Source: CAVQBC01 sp963710665 (GTDB lineage: Bacteria > Actinomycetota > Thermoleophilia > Solirubrobacterales > Solirubrobacteraceae). From it: a stretch of DNA of 64,000 bases. The notes beneath the pieces are model-generated. The model did no database searches, was not told the origin of the DNA, and saw only the letters and a program-made list of their open reading frames with translations. Below are positions 37,389 to 46,389 of the stretch, in pieces. Within the stretch, counting starts at the first letter, position 1, and every line of letters starts with the position of its first letter. The position numbers were made by a program, and so were the translations under genes. The DNA lies in the NCBI GenBank assembly GCA_963710665.1, contig CAVQBC010000006.1, positions 310,001 through 374,000 of the forward strand, written 5' to 3'.

Positions 37389-38309
37389 TCACGCCGGTGC
37401 TTCGGCCGTTCCCGCGAACAGCCGTCCGAACGGTGACTCGACGCCGCGCGGGATGACGACCACGGGGCAGGCGGCCCCATGCACGAGCCGGCCGCTGACG
37501 TCGCCGACCAGGACCGCTCGGAGCGGCCCGTAGCCGCGGGATCCGGCGATGAGGAGATCGAGCCCGCTGGACAGCTCCGCGAGCTCGCGCGCCGGTTCCC
37601 CGGCGGTCAGGACGCTCTGAGCGGACACGTCCGCCGGCAGCCGGTCCAGGGTGGCGTCGAGATCCTCCTGCAACGCCTGCTCGGTCTCTTCCCGGAACGG
37701 GGGGTAGGCCGCGCCGGCCATCATGGTGGTGCTCGCGTAGCCAAGCGTGTCCAGCACGCGGATGACGCGCAGCTCGGCCCTCGTGGCCCGGGCCACGTCG
37801 ACGCCGGCACGGAGGGCCGCCTCGGCTTCGGGCGAACCGTCGTAGGCGACGCCGACGGAGCGGAAGGCGTGCGGTACGCGGCGGTAGTCCTTGGGCACGA
37901 CGACGACCGAGCACATGGCGCCGTGCAGGAGTCGTTTGCCGGTGCTCCCCGGCATCACGCGACGGGCGGCCCCGACGTGCGTGGAGCCGACCACGATCAG
38001 GTCTGCGTGCTCGCGCTCGGCGACGTCGTGGAGGCCGTGGGCGGGCGACGTCCGGGCGATCACGGCGGTGCGGACCCGGCCGTCGCCGAGGTCGCCGAGC
38101 TCCGCGCTCATGCGTTCGACGGTCTGCAGGGCGTCGCGTTCGAGCTCCTGCCGGAAGGGCGGGTTCGAGATCCGGCTCGGAGCATCCTCGTAAGGGAACG
38201 CGCACGTCACGAGCACCGACGCGTCGGAGGTCATGGCGAGCAGGCGGGTGAAGGCGATCGCGTCGAGCGAGCGCTCAGAGGCGTCGACGCCGACGAGGAT
38301 GGTGGTCAT
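37389..38309 (-). CDS. Universal stress protein, tandem Usp domains
   Basis: 306 aa and intact. Domain 1: MTTILVGVDASERSLDAIAF and VVGSTHVGAARRVMPGSTGK. Domain 2: SVGVAYDGSPEAEAALRAGV and IAGSRGYGPLRAVLVGDVSG. Both carry G-2x-G-9x-G type nucleotide-binding motifs, so ATP binding is likely. ATG 38309 has GAAGGAG upstream, TAGCGT at about 38336-38341 and an island motif centred 63.5 bp away. GAPDH follows in the operon. Confidence 0.88.
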   Translation of the reverse strand: MTTILVGVDASERSLDAIAFTRLLAMTSDASVLVTCAFPYEDAPSRISNPPFRQELERDALQTVERMSAELGDLGDGRVRTAVIARTSPAHGLHDVAEREHADLIVVGSTHVGAARRVMPGSTGKRLLHGAMCSVVVVPKDYRRVPHAFRSVGVAYDGSPEAEAALRAGVDVARATRAELRVIRVLDTLGYASTTMMAGAAYPPFREETEQALQEDLDATLDRLPADVSAQSVLTAGEPARELAELSSGLDLLIAGSRGYGPLRAVLVGDVSGRLVHGAACPVVVIPRGVESPFGRLFAGTAEAPA

Positions 38310-38363
38310 GGCGGGCTCCTTCTCGGGATGACCTGACGCTAGGCGCGACCTGACCTGCTGCCA

Positions 38364-38381
38364 TCCGTGTGCTGCCGTCGT
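38364..38381 (+). promoter_or_regulatory. Island motif upstream of Usp-gap operon
   Basis: TCCGTGTGCTGCCGTCGT; centre 63.5 bp before ATG 38309 and about 44 bp before the transcription start implied by the TAGCGT box. Confidence 0.5.
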
Positions 38382-38422
38382 CCTTGGTGCGGCTTTCTCC
38401 GCATCGAGGCTCGGCTCGGCGG

Positions 38423-38656
38423 TCAGGCCGCCGGGCGGCCCCGGCGCTTCCGCCGGGGCACCACGCGGGTGCCCTCGGAGGGGTAGTGGACCGTCTCGTG
38501 CTCCTCGTCCCAGCGGACGCGGTAGTGCTCGTGACCGGGACGGCCCAGCACCTCGAGCACCTGGCCGTGGCGCGGGGCGCCTCCGCCGATCACGTGGACG
38601 TCGATCCAGTCTCCCTTCCGGATCCTGGGCCTGGGGCGATCATCGCCGGCGGTCAT
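38423..38656 (-). CDS. DUF1918 protein
   Basis: 77-aa protein. The family signature is complete: KGDWIDVHVIGGGAPRHGQV, LEVLGRPGHEHYRVRWD and HETVHYPSEGTRVV. The tail is very basic (RRKRRGRPAA). ATG 38656 has AAAGGAGGAC directly upstream; a longer frame to 38719 lacks such a site. DUF1918 folds as a small beta-barrel (SH3-like) of unknown role. It is divergent from the histidine kinase with one shared motif. Confidence 0.85.
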   Translation of the reverse strand: MTAGDDRPRPRIRKGDWIDVHVIGGGAPRHGQVLEVLGRPGHEHYRVRWDEEHETVHYPSEGTRVVPRRKRRGRPAA

Positions 38657-38730
38657 GGGTGTCCTCCTTTCCGGCACCATGAAACCGGCGGAGGAGCCGT
38701 CCTGCCATCCGGGAGTCACCCTTGGCCGAC

Positions 38731-38748
38731 TCCGTAATCCGCCGCCGG
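38731..38748 (+). promoter_or_regulatory. Island motif between DUF1918 and histidine kinase
   Basis: TCCGTAATCCGCCGCCGG; centre 83.5 bp from the DUF1918 start and 82.5 bp from the kinase start, nearly symmetric. A TAGGGT -10 box for the kinase lies at 38802-38807. Confidence 0.6.
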
Positions 38749-38821
38749 CGATGTAGGTGATCGGCGAAGCGCGAAGTTGGCGCTGAAGTGAGCGGCGGGA
38801 GTAGGGTGGATCTCACCGACC

Positions 38822-40525
38822 ATGCAGGATCGGGCGCTCCACACGCTGATCGAGCTCGGCCGGCGCGTGCTCGAGGAGACGGAGCTCGAGCCCGTCCTCG
38901 AGCGGGTGCTCGCGATGGCGCGCGAGCTGACCGGCGCGAGCTACGCCGCGCTGGGCGTGCTCAACCCTCGCCGGGACGCGCTGGAACGCTTCATCACCGT
39001 CGGGATCGACGACGACACGCGACTCGCGCTGGGCGAGCCGCCGCGCGGCCATGGCGTTCTCGGCGAGCTGATCCGCGATCCGCGGCCCCTGCGCCTGCCG
39101 GACGTCGGGGAGCATCCGCATTCCTACGGCTTCCCCATCGGCCACCCGCCGATGACGACGTTCCTCGGCGTCCCGGTCCTCGTCCGCGGAGAGGCGTGGG
39201 GGAACCTCTACCTCACGGACAAGGTGGGCGGCGCCGAGTTCACCGCAGATGACGAGGAGGCGGTCGGCGTGCTCGCCGACTGGGCGGCGATCGCGATCGA
39301 GAACGCCAGCCGGCTGCGCGAGGTCACGGGCGATCGGGACGAGCTCGAGCGCACGCTCGCGGCGATGCGCGCCACCGTGGAGATCTCGCGAGCGCTGGCC
39401 GGCGAGACCGACCTCGACGTCATCCTCGAGCTGATCGCCAAGCGCGGCCGCGCGCTCGTCGAGGCGCGCACCCTGGTCATCGAGCTCGTCCTGGGGGACC
39501 GGCTCCGGATCGCCGCGCTCGCCGGGCGACGCGGATCGCGGCCTCCTCGGCGCCGAGCTGCCCCTCGCGGGGAGCGCCTCGGGGCAGGCGCTGCGCGCGG
39601 GACGCACCCAGCGGCTCAGCGACGAGCTGGTCCGGGCCCGGTACGACGACGCGGGGCTCGGCAGCCTCGGATTGAAGGCCGATGCCGGCCTCTTCGTCCC
39701 GTTGCGGTTCCGGAGCGAGACCCCGGGCGTGCTGGTCGCCCTCGATCCACTGGGAGGGGACGGGTTCAGCGCGGAGGACGAAAGGCTGCTGACCTCGTTC
39801 GCGGTCAGCGCCGCAAGCGCGGTCGCGACGGCCCGGTCGGTCTCGAACGAGCAGATGCGCGAGCGCGAGCGCGCCACCGAGGAGGAGCGGCGCCGCTGGG
39901 CGCGCGAGCTCCATGACGAGACGCTCCAGGGTCTGGGGGCAGTCCGTCTCGCGCTCGCGGCCGCACGCAAGACCGAGGACCCGGAGCGCTGGCGCTCAGC
40001 CCTCGACCTCGCCATCACCGAGCTCGACACCGAGATCGCCAACGTGCGCGGCATCATCTCGGATGTCCGGCCGGCGGCGCTCGACGAGCTCGGCGCCGCC
40101 GCGGCGCTCGAGTCGCTGGTCGAGCGCATGCGCCGGCGAGGGATCGAGGTCGACCTGAAGGTCGACCTCGACTTCGAGTCCGGCCGCGCGTCCTCCACGA
40201 CACGAGGAGGAGATCGAGACGGCGATCTATCGCATCGTCCAGGAGGGCCTGACGAACGCGAACAAGCATGCGGGCAAGCGGACCGGGTCGCCGTGGCGAT
40301 CGTCGAAGACGAGGGGCTCGTGACGCTGCGGATCCGGGACGAGGGCCGGGGGTTCGACCCGCGAGCTCCTCCTCCGGGTTCGGGCTCGTCAGCATGCGCG
40401 AGCGGGCCGAATCGCTCGGTGGCACCCTCACGCTGGAGGCGGTCCCGGGCGCGGGTACGACCGTCACGGCGCGGATTCCGGGGCGGCGCCGCCCCGCCTC
40501 GCCGACGCTGTCCAAGCTGGCCTGA
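38822..40525 (+). CDS. GAF-GAF-HisKA_3 sensor histidine kinase (DevS/DosT-like), about four frameshifts
   Basis: Two GAF domains: MQDRALHTLIELGRRVLEE to ~175, with the FLGVPVLVRGEAWGNLYLTD core, and ~190 to 340. They are followed by a HisKA_3 dimerisation helix with phospho-acceptor WARELHDETLQGLGAVRLAL and a split HATPase (YRIVQEGLTNANKHAG, RIRDEGRGFDP, GFGLVSMRERAESLGG). Single-base shifts occur near 39530, 40195, 40280 and 40370; removing one G from GGG at the first joins the frames. The order matches mycobacterial DevS, whose GAF domain binds haem; I cannot show haem ligation here. It should phosphorylate the DevR-like regulators. Confidence 0.8.
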
Positions 40526-41039
40526 GAACGGCCTCCCGCGCGGCCGGCGCGAGTCGCTCGGCGGCCTCCTCCAAGAGGATGTAGCCGGCGGCACCCGCGC
40601 GGCGCGCGCGGGTGGCGAAGCCAGGGTGCGTCTCGACGCCGAGCACGAAGAAGGCGGTCATCGGCGCCACGGCCGCGAGCAGCGGGAGCCGGTCGAGACC
40701 GCCGTGGCCGAGCAGGGCCTGATCGATCACGGCGAGCTCCGGGCGCGATCCGCGGAGCGCGCGGATCGACGAGGCCAGGTTCGTGGCGCTCGCGACGTGC
40801 TCGAGCGTCGGCTCGCTCTCGACGAGCCCCTCGAGGGCGGCGCGCGCGCGGTCGTGTCCGGCGGCGATGAGCACGGTGATGGGCGCGAGCACGGCGGGAT
40901 CAGGGGCGAAGTGGTGGGAGATGGCCGGAGGTGGCGTCATCAGCGGGGCAGCGCAGGCGATGCGGGGCCGGCCCCGGAGCAGTGAAGGGTGAGCATCGCC
41001 TGCCCGGCCCGGCACGTCATCGGGTGACGTCACGGACAC
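40494..41039 (-). CDS. Degenerate receiver-domain protein (pseudo-receiver)
   Basis: Receiver fold around residues 50-170: ITVLIAAGHDRARAALEGLV, PELAVIDQALLG, FFVLGVETHPGFATRARRAG, AAGYILLEEAAE. In the two nearby regulators the equivalent blocks read ADDHAVVR, ILDLNMPG and GYVLKEAA. Here the acidic pair (DD to AG) and the conserved lysine (K to L) are lost, while the central Asp remains. It has no output domain. GTG 41039 follows TAGTTT by 9 nt and a motif centred 63.5 bp upstream; ATG 40940 is an alternative. Its 3' end overlaps the kinase 3' end by ~30 bp. Confidence 0.65.
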
Positions 41040-41093
41040 GGCGGGCGGAAACTACGCGCGGCTGGGCCGGGAGGGCACGGGACCCGGACCCAC

Positions 41094-41111
41094 CTGCGGG
41101 AAACCCGCGGA
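41094..41111 (-). promoter_or_regulatory. Island motif upstream of pseudo-receiver
   Basis: Reads TCCGCGGGTTTCCCGCAG on the minus strand; centre 63.5 bp before GTG 41039. A further possible copy (TCCGTCATCGAGCGATCC, 41133-41150) is 69.5 bp before the flavodoxin at 41211. Confidence 0.4.
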
Positions 41112-41210
41112 CAGGAAGCGGGACGACCCGCGTCCGTCATCGAGCGATCCGCTGATGGCGGACCGGCGCCCCGCTGCAAGTGTGGGCCCGGACGACCGAG
41201 AGGAGCGACC

Positions 41211-41711
41211 ATGAGCGACCCGGTGCTGGTGGCCTACGCGACGAAGAAGGGCTCGACGCAGGAGGTTGCGGAGAGTGTGGCCGGCGTCCTGCGAGAGCGC
41301 GGCCTCGAGGTCGAGGTGCGAGAGGCAGGCGACGTCCGCGATCTGAAGGGCTACGCGGGGGTCGTGATCGGCGGCGCGCTGTACATGGGGCACTGGCACC
41401 GGGCGGCCCAGCGGCTCCTCTCCCACCACCGCAAGGAGTTCGCGACGCTGCCGGTCGCGGTCTTCGCGATGGGGCCGCTCGGCACGGAGCCATCGGAGTT
41501 CGAGAGCGCGCGAAGCCAGCTCGACCGCGCGCTCGAGCGCGCCCCTGAGGTCGAGCCCGTCGCGGTCGCGATCTTCGGCGGCGTCGTCGACCCCGCGAAG
41601 CTGCACTTCCCGTTCAACCGCATGCCGGCCAGCGACACCCGCGACCCCGCGGCGATCCGCGCCTGGGCGCTGGACGTCGCCGCCGCGCTGGGCGCGGCGG
41701 CGACGACGTGA
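41211..41711 (+). CDS. Flavodoxin-domain protein (HemG-like fold), copy 2
   Basis: 166-aa protein. FMN loop ATKKGSTQEVAESVAGVL at residue 10, VVIGGALYMGHWHRAAQRLL at ~48 and FAMGPLGTEPSEFESA at ~84. No transmembrane segment. ATG 41211 has GAGAGGAGCG upstream. The MGHWHRAAQRLL stretch resembles the HemG active region (GHYH/GHHQRA in copy 3). The electron partner is unknown. Confidence 0.8.
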   Translation: MSDPVLVAYATKKGSTQEVAESVAGVLRERGLEVEVREAGDVRDLKGYAGVVIGGALYMGHWHRAAQRLLSHHRKEFATLPVAVFAMGPLGTEPSEFESARSQLDRALERAPEVEPVAVAIFGGVVDPAKLHFPFNRMPASDTRDPAAIRAWALDVAAALGAAATT

Positions 41712-41739
41712 TTCGCGCGCGGACCGGCCGGCCCGGCGG

Positions 41740-42381
41740 TCAGCCGGCGGGACGGGGCGACGTGGCCTCCTTGGCCATCGCCGTGAGGGTGCGATGCAGC
41801 AGCACGCCGATGAACGGCCCGAGGGCCTTCCAGTAGCGCTGGAACGCCGTGCTGGACTCCGGGTCCGTGACGGCGGTGCGGGCCTCGTAGGAGAGCAGCG
41901 TGCGGCCCTCGCCGTACGGGCGCGCGGAGATCGCAGCCGCGATCCTGCCGAAGCCGGGCCGGTCGAAGCCCTCGAACTCCGTGGCGTCGATCGTCTCCCA
42001 GGTGATCCGCGCGCCCCAGAAGCGGCCGATCGCGCCAAAGACGAACTCTTCGCCGGGCGTCTCGCCGAGGCGCACCCACTCGCCGGAGGTGGGGAGGTCG
42101 CGCAGCCGCCCGCCCTCGGTCGGCGCGGGCTCGCCGAACGGTTCGCCCCGGAGCATGGCCATGAGCCGCTCCGGCAGGATCCGCAGCGTGAAGAGCGCCC
42201 GGAAGACCGGGTCCTGGCGCGCGAGGGCGAACAGGTCGGTCCCGACCGCCGCCGCGTAGGCCCGCTCGGGCGGCGCCTCCACGACGACGTGCTGGATCGT
42301 CGTGGCGTCGTAGTGCGGCAGCCGGCGGTCGATAAGCATCGGCTCCGTCGCGTGCGACGGTTCGATGGCATGCGTGCTCAT
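41740..42381 (-). CDS. SRPBCC-type protein
   Basis: 213-aa soluble protein. The pattern HVVVEAPPERAYAAAVGTDL at ~30, GARITWETIDATEFEGFDRP at ~123 and SYEARTAVTDPESSTAFQRYW at ~165 fits the START/Bet v1-like SRPBCC fold, which forms a hydrophobic ligand cavity. ATG 42381 follows TAGGAGACC and overlaps the stop of the upstream DUF4389 gene (ATGA), so the two are coupled. Ligand unknown. Confidence 0.7.
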   Translation of the reverse strand: MSTHAIEPSHATEPMLIDRRLPHYDATTIQHVVVEAPPERAYAAAVGTDLFALARQDPVFRALFTLRILPERLMAMLRGEPFGEPAPTEGGRLRDLPTSGEWVRLGETPGEEFVFGAIGRFWGARITWETIDATEFEGFDRPGFGRIAAAISARPYGEGRTLLSYEARTAVTDPESSTAFQRYWKALGPFIGVLLHRTLTAMAKEATSPRPAG

Positions 42382-42833
42382 AGCTGGTCTCCTAGGGGTC
42401 GAGGCGGAACAGGGTACTCGTCGCGCATCAGGGCCGGTGAACAGCAGGCGATCGACGCGAAGAGGACGGCAGCGCGAGCGGTTGGGGTGGCGACGACGAG
42501 TCGCCGGAACAGACCGCCGGCGGGCGGCCGGATCCGGTGAACGAGCAGCGCGATCGCGAGCAGCCACCACTTCACAGGCGCCTTGCCGCGCGAGAGCCGC
42601 TCCGGATAGGGGATCTCGAGGCGCGCCGGGTAGTCGGCGTCGGCCGGCGTGAACGGCGGGTAGCGGTCGGTCCCGAGCGCGCCGAGGCTGTCGGACTCGA
42701 CGCGCCGGTGCCGGCGCATGGCTCACCCCGATCACGGCGACCAGGCTGCCGACGACCACGAGGACGACGCGCCCGTGCTCCAGGAGGAGCCCGGGCGGGC
42801 TGGAAAGGCAGGCGTCGGGGCGCCGGCGGACAT
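42378..42833 (-). CDS. DUF4389-like membrane protein, frameshifted or decayed
   Basis: ATG 42833 with an AAAGGAG site begins MSAGAPTPAFPARPG. A second frame supplies a helix (GRVVLVVVGSLVAVIGVSH). A third gives YPARLEIPYPERLSRGKAPV and KWWLLAIALLVHRI, the DUF4389 signature (YPxRxxxPYPERLSR). At least two frame changes, near 42720 and 42790, are needed to join them. The final TGA overlaps the SRPBCC start. DUF4389 proteins are small membrane proteins of unknown function. Confidence 0.55.
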
Positions 42834-42893
42834 GCGGACTCCTTTCGATCGGAAGCGTCCCCCGGATGCTCGCTCGCCGGCCCCCGGCCGTCA

Positions 42894-42911
42894 TCCGCCG
42901 AAGCCGCCGAC
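42894..42911 (+). promoter_or_regulatory. Island motif upstream of DUF4389-SRPBCC
   Basis: TCCGCCGAAGCCGCCGAC; centre 69.5 bp before ATG 42833, TCCG end gene-proximal. A weak member of the set. Confidence 0.4.
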
Positions 42912-42967
42912 CGCGGCTGCGGCAAACTCCCGATGCGCCGCGCGCTCGACGGCGATCCCGCACCGGG

Positions 42968-42985
42968 TGTGCGGAGGAGTACGGA
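42968..42985 (-). promoter_or_regulatory. Island motif upstream of response regulator 1
   Basis: Reads TCCGTACTCCTCCGCACA on the minus strand, 16 of 18 identical to the site at 51900. Centre 43.5 bp before GTG 43020, where CATGCT at 43008-43013 could be the -10 box. This suggests autoregulation. Confidence 0.6.
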
Positions 42986-43019
42986 ACCCGGCGCGCGAGG
43001 CCTGCGGCATGCTGGCCCG

Positions 43020-43661
43020 GTGACCGACGCGCAGCCCAGCACCGTCGTCATCGCCGACGATCACGCGGTCGTGCGCAAGGGCCTCCGCATGCTCGTCGAC
43101 GCCGAGCCCGAGCTGCACGTCGTGGCCGAGGCCGGCACGGTGCCGGATGCGCTGCGCATGGCGCGGGCCCATCGTCCGGACGTGCTCATCCTGGACCTCA
43201 ACATGCCGGGCGGCTCGAGCCTCGAGGCCATCCCGGAGATCCGGGAGCAGCTGCCGGCGACGGCGATCGTCGTGCTGACCATGCAGGACAGCCCTGCCTT
43301 CGCGCGCAGCGCGCTGCGGGCGGGCGCGGCCGGCTACGTCCTCAAGGAGGCCGCCGAAGAGGAGCTGCTCGGCGCGATCCGCCTGGCGCGGGACGGCGGG
43401 ACCTACCTGAACCCCCGGCTCGGCGCCCAGCTGGCCGCCGACCCGGCGCCGTCGGGACCCCCCGACGACCTCTCCGAGCGCGAGCTCGAGGTCCTGCGGC
43501 TGATCACGCTGGGCCACACCAACGCCGAGATCGCCGAGCGGCTCTTCCTGAGCGTCCGCACGGTCGAGTCACACCGCGCCCACATCCAGCACAAGACGCG
43601 CCGCGGCTCGCGCGCCGAGCTCGTCCGCTACGCGCTCGAGCACCGGCTGGTCGAGATCTGA
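43020..43661 (+). CDS. NarL/DevR-type response regulator, copy 1
   Basis: 213-aa regulator. Receiver: VVIADDHAVVRKGLRMLVDA, phospho-Asp in LILDLNMPGG, Thr in VVLTMQD, Lys in GYVLKEAAEE. DNA-binding LuxR domain: LSERELEVLRLITLGHTNAE, LFLSVRTVESHRAHIQHK. GTG 43020 is chosen because TDAQPSTVV directly precedes the receiver and a -10-like box sits 6 nt away. It is very similar to 55206..55853, mainly differing on the receiver surface. With the GAF kinase it forms a likely DevRS-like system controlling this island. Confidence 0.9.
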   Translation: MTDAQPSTVVIADDHAVVRKGLRMLVDAEPELHVVAEAGTVPDALRMARAHRPDVLILDLNMPGGSSLEAIPEIREQLPATAIVVLTMQDSPAFARSALRAGAAGYVLKEAAEEELLGAIRLARDGGTYLNPRLGAQLAADPAPSGPPDDLSERELEVLRLITLGHTNAEIAERLFLSVRTVESHRAHIQHKTRRGSRAELVRYALEHRLVEI

Positions 43662-43686
43662 TTCCGTCGCAGCCCGACCGACAGCG

Positions 43687-46389
43687 TCACCGATCGAGCG
43701 ACGGCATGGGCCGCGCCGGCGCGGCAGGAGCCACGCGGACCCGCGCGTCGACCACCGTGGCGCCGTGCGCCGCGACGAGGACGGGGTTGCAGTCCAGCTC
43801 GGCGATCTCGGCGTGGTCGCCCGCGAGCGCGGACACGCGCAGCAGGATGTCTTCGAGCGCCGCCACATCGGCCGGCGGCGCGCCGCGGTAGCCGTCCAGG
43901 AGCGGGAACGTGCGCAGCTCGCGGATCATCTCGGCGGCGTCGGGGGTCGTCAGCGGGGCGAGGCGCATCTGCGCGTCGCCCAGCAGCTCGACCGCCCGCC
44001 CGCCGGCCGCGCACCCGACAACCGGGCCGAGGTCGGGGTCGCCGGCCACGCCCACGAGCATCTCGACGCCGTCGGGAGCCATCTCCTGCACGAGGAAGCC
44101 GGTCGGCTCGGCGCCTGCGGCGCGCACGGCGGCGGCGACGGCGCGCGCCGCGCGTCCCGCAGCGGCAGCCCCGTGCACGCCGAGCCGCACGCCGCCCACG
44201 TCGGACTTGTGCACGAGGCCGGGAGCGATCGCCTTGACCGCGAAGGGCCCCTCGAGCTCGGCAGCGCAACGGGCGATGCCCGACACGGTGCGCGCCGTCC
44301 GGGACCGCGCCTGCGGGATGCCGTAGCTGCGCAGCAGGTCCGCCACCCGCTCGGGCGGCAACCACGCGTCGCCCTCGGCGAGCGCCAGCGCGAGCGTCGC
44401 GGCGGCGGCGTCCGCATCGATGCCCGCGAGCGCCGGCGGTGGCTCGGCGGAGCGCGTCCGCCGCCGCGCATACTCGCGGACCTGTGCCAGCGCGCGGACC
44501 GCCTCCTCCGGCGTCCGGTACGCGGGAACGCCGGACTCGTCGCCGCCCAGCGCGGCGAGGGACCGGTCGTCCTCGGCCATCCACACGGCCAGCAGCGGGG
44601 TCTCGCGGGCGCGCGCGTCCGCGGCGGCCGCCTGAACGGCGCTCGCGACGCTCTCCGCGCCGGTCCCGAGCGCGGGGATGAAGATCGCGACGATCGCGTC
44701 AACGTCGGGGTCCGCCGCGACCGCGACGAGGCTGCGGCGGTAGTCGTCGGCGCCCGCGGACGCGATCATGTCGACCGGGTTGGCAAGGGAGGCTTCCGGC
44801 GGCAGGTGGCGTGAGAGGCGCTCCCGGGTCCGCTCGCCCAGCGGCTCGACACGGAGCCCCGCCGCCTCGCAGGCGTCCGCGCAGGCGATGCCCGGGCCGC
44901 CCGCGTTGGTCAGGATCGCGACCCGGTCCCCTCGAGGGAGGGGCTGCCGCGCGAGCAGCGCGGCGATGTCGAACTGCTCGCCCACGGTCCCGGCGCGGAT
45001 CACACCGGCATGCCTGAAGAGGGCGTCGTAGGCGGCGTCCGACGCGGCGAGCAGCGCGCCCGTGTGCGAGGCGGCCGCCCGCGCGCCGGCCGCCGACCGT
45101 CCGCTCTTTACGGCGATGATGGGCTTCGTCCCCGCCACGCGGCGCGCGATGCGCCCGAAGCGGCGCGGGTTGCCGAAGGACTCGAGGTAGAGCAGCACCA
45201 CGTCGGTGTCCGCGTCACCCTCCCAGTACTGCAGCAGATCGTTGGTCGAGAGGTCGGCCTTGTTGCCCATCGAGACGAAGGAGGACAGCCCGAGTCCGCG
45301 GCGGGCGGCCTCGGCGAGGGCGGCGATCCCGAACGCGCCGCTCTGCGAGGCCAGCGCAAGCCGTCCGCGCGGGGGCGCCCGCAGGGCGAACGTCGCGTCA
45401 AGCGCGACGTCGGGCGACGTGTTGAGCACGCCCAGGCAGTTCGGGCCGACGAGCCGCATCCCGGTGGCGCGGCACGACTGGAGGAGCTCCGCCTGGCGCG
45501 CCGCGCCCTCGGGACCGATCTCGGCGAAGCCGGCGGACACCACCACCAGGGCCCGCACCCCGGCGGCGCCGCACTCCCGTGCAACCGCGGGCACGGCGGC
45601 GGCCGGCACGGCGACGACCGCGAGGTCGACCGGCGCGGACACCTCCGCGATGGAGCGGTGCACCTCGAGGCCGCCGATCGTCCCGCCATGCGGGTTGACG
45701 AGCGCGAGCCGGCCACGGTAGCCGGCGCGGCGCAGGTTGCCCACGATGGCGGCGCCGATCGAGCCGGGCTGGCCGGACGCGCCGATCACCGCCACCGACG
45801 CGGGGCGCAGCACGTGGGCGACGGCGGCGGCGGCCGCGATCCGGTCGCGATCGTCGAAGCGGGCGCGCGCATCCCCGCCGAGCGCGGCGGGCAGCTCGAC
45901 GCTGAGCTCGCCGGGGCATGTGCGGACGTGCACGGCGAAGCCGGAGTCGCGGAACACCCGGATCATCTTGTGGTTCTCCGGCAGAACCGTCGCGGTGAAG
46001 GTCTCGATGCCGTCCGCGGACGCCAGCTCGCAGAGGTGTGCGAGCAGCACCGTGGCGATGCCTCGCCCGTGCCACTCGTCGGCGACCTCGAACGCGACCT
46101 CGGCCCGCTCCGCGCTCTCGCGCATGTATCCGGCGTGGGCGACGATCCGCTCGGGCTCGCCGGTGACGGCGACGAGCCCGCGGCCCTCGCTCGCGTCGAG
46201 CCCGGTCATCCCCGTCGCCGCGCGGCTCAGGTTGGCGCCGCCGGTGAAGAAGCGCAGGTAGCGGGAGTCGTCGGAGAGCCGCGTGAGCAGCCCGCGCAGG
46301 GCGTCGGCGTCGGATGCGAGCACCGGACGCACCCGGACGGTGCCGCCGTCGCGCAGCGCTACGTCGACCGGCTCGGGCAGAACGGTCAC
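43687..46389 (-). CDS. GNAT acetyltransferase fused to ADP-forming acyl-CoA synthetase (Pat/AcdA-like)
   Basis: 900 aa. Residues ~15-165 are a GNAT domain (GRGLVAVTGEPERIVAHAGY, EWHGRGIATVLLAHLCELAS). Residues ~195-890 are the NDP-forming acyl-CoA synthetase: CoA-binding VAVIGASGQPGSIGAAIVGN, LVGPNCLGVLNTS, the catalytic-His region ASHTGALLAAS, and the ATP-grasp half FAVKAIAPGLVHKSDVGGV. In Pat-type lysine acetyltransferases the synthetase half is often inactive and regulatory; here its key stretches look intact. GTG 46389 overlaps the upstream stop. Third gene of an operon with the FAD oxidoreductase and AAA-kinase. Confidence 0.88.
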   Translation of the reverse strand: MTVLPEPVDVALRDGGTVRVRPVLASDADALRGLLTRLSDDSRYLRFFTGGANLSRAATGMTGLDASEGRGLVAVTGEPERIVAHAGYMRESAERAEVAFEVADEWHGRGIATVLLAHLCELASADGIETFTATVLPENHKMIRVFRDSGFAVHVRTCPGELSVELPAALGGDARARFDDRDRIAAAAAVAHVLRPASVAVIGASGQPGSIGAAIVGNLRRAGYRGRLALVNPHGGTIGGLEVHRSIAEVSAPVDLAVVAVPAAAVPAVARECGAAGVRALVVVSAGFAEIGPEGAARQAELLQSCRATGMRLVGPNCLGVLNTSPDVALDATFALRAPPRGRLALASQSGAFGIAALAEAARRGLGLSSFVSMGNKADLSTNDLLQYWEGDADTDVVLLYLESFGNPRRFGRIARRVAGTKPIIAVKSGRSAAGARAAASHTGALLAASDAAYDALFRHAGVIRAGTVGEQFDIAALLARQPLPRGDRVAILTNAGGPGIACADACEAAGLRVEPLGERTRERLSRHLPPEASLANPVDMIASAGADDYRRSLVAVAADPDVDAIVAIFIPALGTGAESVASAVQAAAADARARETPLLAVWMAEDDRSLAALGGDESGVPAYRTPEEAVRALAQVREYARRRTRSAEPPPALAGIDADAAAATLALALAEGDAWLPPERVADLLRSYGIPQARSRTARTVSGIARCAAELEGPFAVKAIAPGLVHKSDVGGVRLGVHGAAAAGRAARAVAAAVRAAGAEPTGFLVQEMAPDGVEMLVGVAGDPDLGPVVGCAAGGRAVELLGDAQMRLAPLTTPDAAEMIRELRTFPLLDGYRGAPPADVAALEDILLRVSALAGDHAEIAELDCNPVLVAAHGATVVDARVRVAPAAPARPMPSLDR

